A DNA stretch of 64,000 bases from Microbulbifer sp. GL-2 (GTDB lineage: Bacteria; Pseudomonadota; Gammaproteobacteria; Pseudomonadales; Cellvibrionaceae), in the NCBI RefSeq assembly GCF_007183175.1, contig NZ_AP019807.1, positions 3,530,001 through 3,594,000 of the forward strand. The letters run 5' to 3'. Shown piece after piece: positions 26,467-35,240 of the stretch (position 1 is the first letter of the stretch; the number at the start of each line of letters is the position of its first letter). The notes below the pieces were generated by a model that searched no databases, was not told the origin of the DNA, and saw nothing but the letters and a program-made list of their open reading frames with translations. The translations under genes and the position numbers were made by a program.

Positions 26467-27167
26467 AGTTTCTTGCATCACAGTATGTCCTGGGACTTTT
26501 CACGGTCTTTTCAATGTTTGTAAGTTATTTACCAAAGGTATTGGCTGAAGAATATATCCCACCCACTGAGATTCCCTCAAGCAATACCGAGCGGGCCCGT
26601 CTGGTAGCTGAGATAAATGAAGGCTCCACACCAGAGGAACAAAAGGTTGCCTACTTAGCCGAACTCGCGTTGCTCACCTCCTCCACTGATACCCAAGTTG
26701 AAGAAATCGAATTGTTGGAGGTGAAAATCACTGAATTAAAGGAGTTGCTGGATAGTGATCCTGAGTTGAATGCTGCTCTGGGATCAACGATCTCATTCAG
26801 GTCCAGCTTCTATACGGACCAACTGGCAAAGCTTTCCTTATTTTCAAGAAAGGGAAATCGCATTATGGATAGAGCGGTAAAGCAAGCCCCTTTTAATTTA
26901 GGTGCCAGGTTGCAGCGCGGTATTAGCTGCGCGAATATGCCGGCATTTCTCCGTCGAGCCCGCTATGCAGTTGAAGATTTGGAGCTGGTCCAGCAAAAAA
27001 TAGGTAAAAAATATGGTGAGGAGTTTCAGGCATTTGTCGAATTCTATCTGGCACAGGCCTACAGCCGTAACAAGCAGAAAGAGAAGGCACGAAATCTATG
27101 GACAAAGCTGACAGGCTCTGAAACGAATTGGGCACAAAGATCTCGCCAGGCACTGGAGAAACTGTAG
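26463..27167 (+). CDS. Exported helical-repeat protein of the export module
   Basis: A 234-residue protein with a signal peptide (YVLGLFTVFSMFVSYLPKVLAEE) and an alpha-helical mature part. The C-terminal FVEFYLAQAYSRNKQKEKAR is TPR-like, and the middle IELLEVKITELKELLDSDPE may be a short coiled coil. It lies between the ATPase and permease genes, overlapping the first as ATGA and two bases before the second, so it is likely a structural partner of the transporter. It is similar in layout, but not obviously homologous, to the TPR-like protein at 24995. No family recognised. Confidence 0.65.
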   Translation: MKFLASQYVLGLFTVFSMFVSYLPKVLAEEYIPPTEIPSSNTERARLVAEINEGSTPEEQKVAYLAELALLTSSTDTQVEEIELLEVKITELKELLDSDPELNAALGSTISFRSSFYTDQLAKLSLFSRKGNRIMDRAVKQAPFNLGARLQRGISCANMPAFLRRARYAVEDLELVQQKIGKKYGEEFQAFVEFYLAQAYSRNKQKEKARNLWTKLTGSETNWAQRSRQALEKL

Positions 27168-27169
27168 TT

Positions 27170-28399
27170 ATGACTCTGGGTTGGAAAGTAGCGCTGTTAA
27201 ATATCCTGAGGAATGGAAGGCGCAGCCTGATTACTCTGGCAGCGGTTATATTTGGCTGCACAAGCCTGATAGTGTTCGGTGGCTTTGTGCAGTCTATGTA
27301 CGATGGTATGCGCGAAAGCATGATCCGCTCGCAGTTAGGCCATATCCAGATCTACGCGGAGGGTTATAACCAGTATGGCAAAGCTGAACCTGAGAAATAC
27401 CAGATAGCTTCCTCTAAATTAGACCAGATTAGTGAAGTGATCGAAGGTCAGATTGAAGCTTTAGTGGTAGCGCCTCGGTTAAATTTCAATGGCCTTCTCA
27501 GTGATGGAAAACAGTCTATCGCGATAACGGGAATTGGTATAGATGCGGAAAAAGAAGTCCTGCTTTCTTCCGCCATTCACGTTATTGAGGGAGAAGATCT
27601 TTTTCCAGAAGATGCAGCGGCTGCACATCTTGGGGAGGGACTATTTAACTCCTTGGATGCACAGGTAGGAGATTACCTGACTCTGTTGGCCAGCACCCAG
27701 GATGGAGCGATCAATGCTGTGGATATCCAGATAATCGGAGTAATTACCACAGGTGTAAAAGCGTTGGATGATCGCTTGCTTCGTGTCAATTTACCTCTTG
27801 CCCAGGAATTGCTGTATACCTCAGATGTAACCCGGCTGGTTGTACTGCTGGAAGAGACTCAAATGACTGATAAAGCTGTTGGTGATTTGCAAACAGCATT
27901 TAGTCAACAGGGCCTTAATCTGGAAATAAAAAGCTGGTGGGACTTAGCAGGTTATTACCATCAGGTTGTTGGCTTGTTTAATGGCGTGTTTGGTTTTATT
28001 ACAGTTATTGTGTTGGTAATTGTAGCTTTAAGCATCTCCAATACCATGCTTATGGCAGTAATGGAGCGTACCCGTGAGATTGGGACCATTCGCGCTATGG
28101 GAGGCACTCCAACCCAGGTTGTTGGATTGATACTTCTTGAGTCCGTTTTTTTGGGCATTATAGGTAGTCTACTAGGCCTATTAGCGGGTGTTCTGGCGGC
28201 TAAGGGGATTACTTATGCTGAGTGGATGATGCCGCGTCCTCCTGGGAGTACCCAGGATTATCCCATTCGGGTATTTGTTGTTTCTGAAATTTTGCTCAAA
28301 ACCTTTGCACTGGGCTTTCTGATCTCCTTGATTTCCAGTATTTATCCAGCAGTAAAAGCTTCCAGAATACCTGTAGTGAATGCGCTGAGGTTTACCTGA
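27170..28399 (+). CDS. ABC transporter permease, FtsX/MacB-LolCE type
   Basis: A 409-residue permease with the four-helix FtsX layout: one N-terminal membrane helix (LITLAAVIFGCTSLIVFGGF), a large periplasmic MacB-like domain (about residues 45-265), then three C-terminal helices (FGFITVIVLVIVALSISNTM; VFLGIIGSLLGLLAGVLAA; LKTFALGFLISLISSIYPA). ERTREIGTIRAMGGT is the conserved cytoplasmic coupling motif. ATG 27170 follows the previous stop by two bases. Together with the ATPase it should move a hydrophobic compound or lipid-linked cargo out of the inner membrane. Confidence 0.93.
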   Translation: MTLGWKVALLNILRNGRRSLITLAAVIFGCTSLIVFGGFVQSMYDGMRESMIRSQLGHIQIYAEGYNQYGKAEPEKYQIASSKLDQISEVIEGQIEALVVAPRLNFNGLLSDGKQSIAITGIGIDAEKEVLLSSAIHVIEGEDLFPEDAAAAHLGEGLFNSLDAQVGDYLTLLASTQDGAINAVDIQIIGVITTGVKALDDRLLRVNLPLAQELLYTSDVTRLVVLLEETQMTDKAVGDLQTAFSQQGLNLEIKSWWDLAGYYHQVVGLFNGVFGFITVIVLVIVALSISNTMLMAVMERTREIGTIRAMGGTPTQVVGLILLESVFLGIIGSLLGLLAGVLAAKGITYAEWMMPRPPGSTQDYPIRVFVVSEILLKTFALGFLISLISSIYPAVKASRIPVVNALRFT

Positions 28400-28447
28400 T
28401 CGCAATGTGAGCTATCAAAAGGTATAGGGTGTAGAGAGAGTATAGTG

Positions 28448-29191
28448 ATGAGAAAGTGCCGCTTTATTATTTCTGTTGTGTTATTGCTAGCTTTCGCTAA
28501 GCCTGTATGGGCTGAAGTGACGGCCGAATCCCTGGTAAATAGATTGGATGAAGTGAGGGGATACAGGGACCAGGGATTCGCATTCGATATCACGAATGTA
28601 AGTTACAAAAAAGATAAAGAACCCCGAACCAATATGCTTAGCGTCAAAGTCTTCAATGACAAATCGCTGATTCGTTTTGAGTCACCCGCCCGAGAAAGGG
28701 GCCGGGCAATGTTGAAAGAAGACTCCAATATGTGGCTCTATATTCCGGGGACTCGCCGGGTTATCCGAATAGCGCCATCGCAGCGTTTAATTGGAGAAAC
28801 GAGTAATGGAGATGTAGTGGGCACTAACTTCTCCAGGGACTATAGTGCAAAAATTGTTGGAGAGGAAACGGTTGAAGGGAAAGAGTTCTGGTTATTGGAG
28901 TTAACCTCCAGCACCCCCGGGGTGGCCTATGCCAAAGTAAAAGTATGGATGGGGAAAGGGGAAGGTCATCAGCCTTTAAAGAGTGAGTTCTATTCACGCT
29001 CAGACCGTCTGTTGAAAACAGCATTTTACAAAGATTACAAAAGCTATTCTGGTGAGATGAAGGTACATAAGCTTCTGTTGGTTGATGCATTGATGCAGGA
29101 TAACTATACCTGGATGAAGTTTGATAATTACCGTCTCGAAGAATTGAACCCGGCTATTTTTCAAAAGGCCTCTCTGGGTAGGCTAAATTAA
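28448..29191 (+). CDS. LolA-like outer-membrane lipoprotein-sorting family protein
   Basis: About 247 residues with a clear signal peptide (FIISVVLLLAFAKPVWAEV). The mature part matches the LolA-like family often annotated as outer membrane lipoprotein-sorting protein: LVNRLDEVRGYRDQGFAF, SLIRFESPARERGRAML, MWLYIPGTRRVIRIAPSQR and the FYSRSDRLLKTAFYKDYKSY region. Such proteins form a beta half-barrel that shields a lipophilic ligand in the periplasm and commonly accompany FtsX or MMPL transporters. It begins 48 bp after the permease and ends 13 bp before the beta-barrel gene. Confidence 0.88.
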   Translation: MRKCRFIISVVLLLAFAKPVWAEVTAESLVNRLDEVRGYRDQGFAFDITNVSYKKDKEPRTNMLSVKVFNDKSLIRFESPARERGRAMLKEDSNMWLYIPGTRRVIRIAPSQRLIGETSNGDVVGTNFSRDYSAKIVGEETVEGKEFWLLELTSSTPGVAYAKVKVWMGKGEGHQPLKSEFYSRSDRLLKTAFYKDYKSYSGEMKVHKLLLVDALMQDNYTWMKFDNYRLEELNPAIFQKASLGRLN

Positions 29192-29204
29192 AAAAAGAGA
29201 GATT

Positions 29205-30590
29205 ATGGCGACTCGTGGTTTGAGCTGGTATAAGTTGGCTGTTTTAGTAAGTTTTGCTTCAATGGTTCCCGTAGCCATTACTCAAGAGTATGAAGATCCA
29301 TTTTCAAATGGATCTTCAGAATCCAGCCTTTCGGCGGAGCCTGGCAGTAGTGATTCAGAAAATACCAACTCCTGGAATTTTACTGCCTCAGCTATTGCCT
29401 ATCACCAGAAGAATAGTGTGAGGGAAGGCCAATACTTTAATCCAGGTGGGTTGGTTTTTCGTGAAAGAGAATCTCAACTGGCATTGGATTTAAGTGGCCA
29501 GTTTTCTGCTGGTCCTTATTTTTCTGCTTATACACGTCTAGCTCTCGTAGCCGACTCTCAAGTAGATGAAGCAGGAGATGCTTCTGAAGAGTTCAACCAT
29601 TTTTTATTAGAGGGTTATTTTTCTTCATATACCTCAAGTCGGCGATTAGGGCTTAATATCGGCCGCATGAAGCCGCAGTGGAGCAATGGTTATAACTGGT
29701 CGCCAGCGAATTTACTGAAGCCAGTCTATGATCGTCCAAACCTGGATACTGATGACTTGACCCAGCAACAGGGGTGGGATATGGCTCATCTGGATTTGCG
29801 CTACGGGGACTGGAATGCGGGTTTCTATGTAGCAGAGGTGGAAGATACTCTGGATCGAAATCTGGATTTCTCATTTGCAGGTAGCGACTACCAATATGCG
29901 CTAGTCTTAAATCGGGAGGGAAATCTGGATACACGGCTGGTACTACACCAGCTGGAAGGTGGAGATATTAATGCTGCATTGGGGTTGAGCGCATTAGCTC
30001 GGGATAACATCACCCTGCGATTTGAGGGTGCCTGGGAGCAGCAGCGGGAATTGTCATTGGCCACTGACATGCGATATGCCGATCTACAGGATCGTGGTTA
30101 CCTGAAAGCGGTTCTGGGCGCTCAAGTAAGCCTCAATGATGGTTGGGATATCACGGCGGAATACCTGTATAACGAACATGGCTATAAAGCAGAGGAGTGG
30201 GACCAAGTAATTGAACAGGTAGATTTCGCCAAACTAAAGCTCGCAGACTCAAGCTTTAGCGGAGGCGACTTGCAGTCCGTAGACGCTTATACAGCGTTCA
30301 ACTTTCTGATTGATTCTTTCGGCCTGTTATCGGTGGGACAGTTACGACGGGAATATCTGTTTTTTATGTGGGGTAATACGCGGGTAGAGCGTAAATTCCA
30401 ATATCGTCAAAGTATTCAATACAATATCGATGACCAGAGTCAATATCATAACCTGGAATTTATCCAGAACTGGAGCGAACATTTCAGTACAAGGCTACAG
30501 GCCCAGGTATTTACCGGCTGTGATAGCTGTGAATTTGGCCTTATTCCCAGTGAACATTTGATTCGATTGAGCTTCTATTATAATTTTTAG
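29205..30590 (+). CDS. Predicted outer-membrane beta-barrel, last gene of the operon
   Basis: A 461-residue protein with a signal peptide (LAVLVSFASMVPVAIT) followed by alternating amphipathic strands rich in Tyr, Trp and Gly (LGLNIGRMKPQWSNGYNWSP; YGDWNAGFYVAEVED; DGWDITAEYLYNEHGYKAEE) and a terminal Phe in LIRLSFYYNF, the signature recognised by the BAM complex. It resembles alginate-export/DUF1302-type barrels. It probably receives the cargo of the LolA-like protein at the outer membrane. It ends the operon; no strong terminator follows, only a weak AGTGAT/ATCACT dyad at about 30589-30612. Confidence 0.8.
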   Translation: MATRGLSWYKLAVLVSFASMVPVAITQEYEDPFSNGSSESSLSAEPGSSDSENTNSWNFTASAIAYHQKNSVREGQYFNPGGLVFRERESQLALDLSGQFSAGPYFSAYTRLALVADSQVDEAGDASEEFNHFLLEGYFSSYTSSRRLGLNIGRMKPQWSNGYNWSPANLLKPVYDRPNLDTDDLTQQQGWDMAHLDLRYGDWNAGFYVAEVEDTLDRNLDFSFAGSDYQYALVLNREGNLDTRLVLHQLEGGDINAALGLSALARDNITLRFEGAWEQQRELSLATDMRYADLQDRGYLKAVLGAQVSLNDGWDITAEYLYNEHGYKAEEWDQVIEQVDFAKLKLADSSFSGGDLQSVDAYTAFNFLIDSFGLLSVGQLRREYLFFMWGNTRVERKFQYRQSIQYNIDDQSQYHNLEFIQNWSEHFSTRLQAQVFTGCDSCEFGLIPSEHLIRLSFYYNF

Positions 30591-31395
30591 TGATATTGAA
30601 TGGTTAATCACTTAATGTTTCTGGCTATTTTCATGTTCCCGTTCCTATTAATTTTCACGCCTCAATAAGTTGCTTTATTAGTGCCCCACAGTAACAAATT
30701 ATAGGCTTTAAAAGTATTTAAAGGAAATGTAGTTTTTAGAAATGCCAGTAAATTATTCTGAAAGGGTATGCTTGGAGAAATCAGTCTCTCTCTTTATTTT
30801 ATCTTCTAAGGCCCTAAGGAAAGGAAAAATATAATTATTTTATCCTCTTGCAGTTGTTAGAGTTAGATGCTTGTCTCGTCGCAGGGTTACACGGGGTTTG
30901 CTGTCAACTAATAAATGCAATTAATTTGGTAATCCTAGGCCTTTTTCTTCTTGAGTTTTCCCTGTTGGTTGCAGCTACCTGAAGGATATTTTCAAAATTT
31001 ACTTTTCTTTCGCTTGGTTACATAGTTTTATATTTGTTGTGTGTTGGGACACCTCTAAACCAGAGGTCATGCTCAATGGGTGTCTCCAAAGGTATTGCTA
31101 TTTAGCCTCCTAGGAACATGGATGCCAAATCTTCCTTCATGGCGAATTCAGCAATGGGAAACTCTCTGTCAATGGGATTTGCCGCTAACATATTATCCGG
31201 TAGCGCGTGATAATGGTCTATTACAAGTCACTTTCCAGTCAAAAAGTCAAAAAGTCAAAAAGTCAAAAAATCAATAAGTACTTCATTGAAATTGGAGAGG
31301 CGCCAACTCTGTTAGCTTGTACAAGTTTTTGACTGGCAACTTCTCCCCACTGCTTCCCTGGATAATTCAAAAATTAACAAGATTTTTTGGGCGTA
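30591..31395. other. 805-bp AT-rich non-coding gap after the operon
   Basis: No supported gene; a 65-codon plus-strand frame at 31080-31277 ends inside the tandem repeat and shows no family features. The stretch contains the 8-bp tandem repeat at 31238-31269 and separates the biosynthetic operon from the convergent MFS gene. It may be the remains of an insertion, but I see no terminal repeats or transposase fragment. Confidence 0.5.
31238..31269. repeat. Four perfect copies of an 8-bp tandem repeat
   Basis: The unit GTCAAAAA occurs four times in a row, followed by a degenerate fifth copy (ATCAATAA). Bases G at 31238, 31246, 31254 and 31262 show the exact 8-bp period. It lies between the end of the biosynthetic operon and the MFS gene, where copy-number change could affect little except spacing. 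Confidence 0.85.
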
Positions 31396-32781
31396 TTATC
31401 TGTTTTGTTGATTAGGATTAACATCTTGCCCACTGACAAACAATATACAAATGACACATGCTAATATTGAAAGGTAAGCATTTACAGTAAAGGCTCTGGC
31501 AATGCCGCTTAGGAAGTCAGGGGAAGTTGCAACAATAGTGGTGTTAATGCCCAAACCCAAGGCTCCTCCTACAATTTGAAACATCAGTAGAATACCGGCA
31601 GATAAGCTTGCTTGGGCGGGTGGAACTAGTGTTATTGATACCGTAGCGATCGTTGGGTAAAATAGTCCGATACCTACTCCGAGGAGTATTAATCCGGGAG
31701 CCATAGCTAAGATAGCTGTTTCTCTATTAAAGTTGGTCAACATAAACATGCCAGCGCATATCAATACTGAGCCAATTGCTAAAATTAACTTTGGTCTAAT
31801 TTTTCCATATAATTTTCCTGAGATGTAAGATGTAATGCTAAATAAAATCAACATGGGCAGTAGTCCAATGCCGGCCAATGTTGCATGGTAGCCATGTAGT
31901 TTGCTTAATACTTGCGGTATATATAGTAGGGGGGAGAAAAATACCACAGAGATCACGAGAGCAGAAAGTCCTGCAGAGAATAGCTTGTAGTTGCTAGCAA
32001 TTTCCCTGGTGATTAGTGCATTTTTATTGGCCCGGTATTCGATAATGATAAAAAACCCAAGAAAAATAAAGAACGATGTTGTTAGGGTGACAATTAGTGG
32101 GTGTTTGAATCCAATGTCCACACTCATATCTAGTGCTAACAGTAAGCTGAATAAGGAAATGGACAATGTGATCACACCAGCGTAGTCAATTTTCTCATTA
32201 TTGATTGGAGATCTATCATCAGCAACAAACTTCCATATCAATAGGCATGCTATCGTGCCTTCAATTAGGTTTAGAAAAAAAGTATAACGCCAATTTAATA
32301 GGTCAGTGATCGCCCCTCCAAGCAAGGGTCCTAAAGTTAAGCTGATGCCGGTGGTTGCCATAATTAAACCTCCAGCTAATCCAGACTGATCCCTCGGGAT
32401 GAGATTGTAGATCATGCCTAGAATAGATGGCCACATTAATGCGCCACCTATTCCCATTAGTGCTCTGAATATTAATAACATCCGTATATCAGTTGCAAGT
32501 CCACAGAGGATTGAAAACAACACAAAAATTACGCTGCCTATAAAATATATTCTTCTTCTCCCAAACATATCCGCTAGGCGTCCACCAGAAATAATTAAAA
32601 CACCAAATACCAGTGTATAACTATTTATCAGCCACTGTGTGGTAGTGATATCGCCATTGAAATCTAGTTCGATGGCCGATGCCGCGACTGAGATGATAGC
32701 TAGATCATTTGTAAGAAAGTATATAGCGGCGCATAATGCAATCACCCCTAGTAATTGGCTTCTCGTTAGAGTAAATTGCAT
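31396..32781 (-). CDS. MFS drug-efflux-type transporter (DHA2/EmrB-like)
   Basis: A 461-residue inner-membrane transporter of the major facilitator superfamily. Motif A appears as GGRLADMFGRRRIYFIG between helices 2 and 3, and SLTLGPLLGGAITDLLNWRY is the motif C plus the NWRYTFFLN element of the DHA2 group. Hydrophobic helices continue through the length, consistent with 12-14 segments. The gene is noticeably AT-rich compared with putA or the malic enzyme gene, which suggests transfer. It is convergent with the biosynthetic operon and might export its product, but nothing ties them except position. Confidence 0.9.
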   Translation of the reverse strand: MQFTLTRSQLLGVIALCAAIYFLTNDLAIISVAASAIELDFNGDITTTQWLINSYTLVFGVLIISGGRLADMFGRRRIYFIGSVIFVLFSILCGLATDIRMLLIFRALMGIGGALMWPSILGMIYNLIPRDQSGLAGGLIMATTGISLTLGPLLGGAITDLLNWRYTFFLNLIEGTIACLLIWKFVADDRSPINNEKIDYAGVITLSISLFSLLLALDMSVDIGFKHPLIVTLTTSFFIFLGFFIIIEYRANKNALITREIASNYKLFSAGLSALVISVVFFSPLLYIPQVLSKLHGYHATLAGIGLLPMLILFSITSYISGKLYGKIRPKLILAIGSVLICAGMFMLTNFNRETAILAMAPGLILLGVGIGLFYPTIATVSITLVPPAQASLSAGILLMFQIVGGALGLGINTTIVATSPDFLSGIARAFTVNAYLSILACVICILFVSGQDVNPNQQNR

Positions 32782-32883
32782 TATTGAGGTATTTTTCTTT
32801 GCGATAGTTATTTTGAATCCTTGATAGCAAGAGTTTTTCTAGTGGTTTTCTTTTAGGGGGCTGGCTTAGAAAATTTATTGCCC

Positions 32884-35178
32884 TTACTTATCTAGTAGAA
32901 TTGATTGATATTTCTTTTCCATAGAAGAATTTCCTGATTCTTTGTTAATAGAAACTAAAGCCCGTAAAATTTCAGGGCTGCCTGGATATAGGTCCAATCC
33001 ATTTTCTAAGACCTCCAGGGCTCGCTCATTCTTTCCTGTCGAGTTAAGAGCTATTCCGTAGACATAGATAAAGCGGCTGTGAGTGTCACTGGCTTCGGCG
33101 GATTCTTTAAAGTAGGACATAGCCTCAGAGTGACGATTTTGTCGCACCAGTGAAAGCCCCAATGAGTGCTGGATCGAGGCCTTGCTTTCTACAAAAATTA
33201 AGCCTCTTCTCAATAGTTGTTCGGCATCCTTTTCACGCCCTTGCTCTCGGTAGAGGTCTGCAAGGTTGATATAGGCCGGAGCATAGTAGGGTGCTTTATT
33301 TATGGCTCGCCGATAGAAAGCCTCAGCCTGCTGGATATTACCTCTATGTCGATGGAGTTCCCCCAAGTTGACCAGAGACTCCGGACGATCACTATTAAAC
33401 AACTCCGAGGCGGCATACTCTTTTAGTGCCTGGACATGTTGATTCTGAATAGAAGATGGATAACTATCTGTAGGTAATGAAGCCAATGCATTCGCTGCCA
33501 GTGAGCGGGTAACGCGTTCTTTTTCAAAGAGTAGAGGAATACCCAGAGCCGGACGCAATTGTTCAGGTACTCTATCGAGCGATTGTGCCAGGGCAAGACT
33601 GAGTAGTGGCTCGTCGCTTTGGGCTACTGACTGAAGTAGATGGACAGAGTCCCTAGAGAGATATTGTGGGAGTAGGGTTACTGCCGTTGCCCTGACGATT
33701 GCTGGTTGGTTGAGATCTGTTATCAGTTCGCTTAGTTTGCTTTCGGCGTTGATCTCTCTGTGAAGCCCTGCAAATAGAGCCTCACCATAATGGGTTTTGC
33801 TTGGAGCACTAAACGATTTACGGAGGGCCACCGTCGCCCATTGATTGGTTTTGTCTTTATGGCAACTGATACAGGCATTGGGAGTCTTTAGTTTTTCCGA
33901 GAGGTCAGGCCTTGGAACTCGGAAACTATGATCTCGACGGCTGTCCACCTGCATATAGTTTTGGGCCGGCATGTGACAATTGACACATTTTGCACCGGAG
34001 CTATTCACAGGGTGAAGATGGTGCTCGGTTTGGGCAAACTTCTCTGGGAGGTGACACTGGGCACAGACACCATCTGTACTACCACGCAACTGTAAGCTGT
34101 GCGGTTCATGGCAATTACTACAGGTAACGCCTGCTGCATACATCTTACTCTGGAGGAATGAACCATAAACATAGACTTCTTCATTAATCTGGCCGTCTAT
34201 ATGGTAGAGCGGGGGCTGTAACAGTGCGGGATTATAGTGGTCCAGAAATTGGCTGCCTGCTTCCGCCCCCGGAAAAAAAGTAGTGCGCCTGGAGTGGCAC
34301 TGTGCACAGGTTTGTAGCTCTTGGTGTTTGGTTGTTACCCTATTTTTGGCAATACCTTTTTCAAAGTCCATATCCCAGTTGGCTGTCCTGACTTGATTCA
34401 ATTTAATAGAAAATCCAAAATCTCCATATTTCTTTTGTTTATTCTGTACCCACTCAAGATGCCTGGAGGCGGGACCGTGACAGGATTCACATCCGATATT
34501 AATTTCGGACCAGGTGGTATTAAAGATGTCTGTTTTCAGATCATAATTTTTTTGTAAATTGGTGGAGTGGCAATCAGCACACATAAAGTTCCAGTTTTGA
34601 TTGATGCCCATCCAGTGCAGGGAATCCGTATGAATAATATTTTCATTGGGATAAAGGTGAAACCATCGCTGTCCTCCCTTTGATTTAGCTCGGGTGTCCC
34701 AGACAATACTCAGAGCCTGTAGGCGTCCACCGGGGATTTCAATCAAGTATTGCTGTAGTGGTTCTACACCAAACGTATAGGCGATGGGAAACTCCTGTAA
34801 CTTGCCATCTATTCCGTCTGTTTTGACGTAATAGATCTCTCCCTTCTTAAAAAAGGTGGAAGTTACCCCCTCATAGGTAAAAGTTGAATCGTTGAAATTG
34901 CCGAGGATACTACTGTCGCTGGCTTCTAGCATAGCCAATGCATGATGAGAACTCTGCCAAGCGGTATTCTCTTTTTGATGACATTTAGCACATAAATTCG
35001 ATCCGACATAAGTGGGTGGTTTACTCGATGTCTCATATGCCAGGTTGGTCTCGACGTTGAATTCACTACTAGACGTATCAACTTTGCGGATGCTACTTAT
35101 ATCTGTTCCACAAGCCGTGAGAACCAGCACACTTAGGAGAATATGAAAGCGGTAAGTGCTGCTGTCTATATTTATCAT
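32884..35178 (-). CDS. Octaheme c-type cytochrome lipoprotein with HEAT/TPR C-terminus
   Basis: A 764-residue exported multiheme protein. The N-terminus has a lipobox (LLSVLVLTACG), so it is probably an outer-membrane or periplasmic lipoprotein. Eight CxxCH haem-binding motifs are visible: CAKCH near residue 63, CADCH 200, CESCH 230, CAQCH 291, CSNCH 353, CAQCH 372, CVNCH 398 and CISCH 436. After the haem domain there are helical repeats of HEAT type (about 470-580) and three or more TPR units (about 590-760, e.g. NIQQAEAFYRRAINKAPYYA). This resembles the cytochrome c554/TPR family of unknown electron partner. It is divergent from the HAD gene at 35241. Confidence 0.88.
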   Translation of the reverse strand: MINIDSSTYRFHILLSVLVLTACGTDISSIRKVDTSSSEFNVETNLAYETSSKPPTYVGSNLCAKCHQKENTAWQSSHHALAMLEASDSSILGNFNDSTFTYEGVTSTFFKKGEIYYVKTDGIDGKLQEFPIAYTFGVEPLQQYLIEIPGGRLQALSIVWDTRAKSKGGQRWFHLYPNENIIHTDSLHWMGINQNWNFMCADCHSTNLQKNYDLKTDIFNTTWSEINIGCESCHGPASRHLEWVQNKQKKYGDFGFSIKLNQVRTANWDMDFEKGIAKNRVTTKHQELQTCAQCHSRRTTFFPGAEAGSQFLDHYNPALLQPPLYHIDGQINEEVYVYGSFLQSKMYAAGVTCSNCHEPHSLQLRGSTDGVCAQCHLPEKFAQTEHHLHPVNSSGAKCVNCHMPAQNYMQVDSRRDHSFRVPRPDLSEKLKTPNACISCHKDKTNQWATVALRKSFSAPSKTHYGEALFAGLHREINAESKLSELITDLNQPAIVRATAVTLLPQYLSRDSVHLLQSVAQSDEPLLSLALAQSLDRVPEQLRPALGIPLLFEKERVTRSLAANALASLPTDSYPSSIQNQHVQALKEYAASELFNSDRPESLVNLGELHRHRGNIQQAEAFYRRAINKAPYYAPAYINLADLYREQGREKDAEQLLRRGLIFVESKASIQHSLGLSLVRQNRHSEAMSYFKESAEASDTHSRFIYVYGIALNSTGKNERALEVLENGLDLYPGSPEILRALVSINKESGNSSMEKKYQSILLDK

Positions 35179-35240
35179 ATTTCTATTACAGTTCTGGATT
35201 ACCCGGATTTGGTCCGGATTCGCTAAGGGAAGATTAGTTC

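Noticed and set aside
12681..30590. Exosortase/PEP-CTERM locus
   Set aside because: No exosortase, polysaccharide genes or PEP-CTERM tails are visible; only the ligase-decarboxylase-hydrolase similarity remains.
31080..31277. 65-codon plus-strand frame before the MFS gene
   Set aside because: Ends inside the 8-bp tandem repeat, no ribosome site and no family resemblance; no transposase motif.
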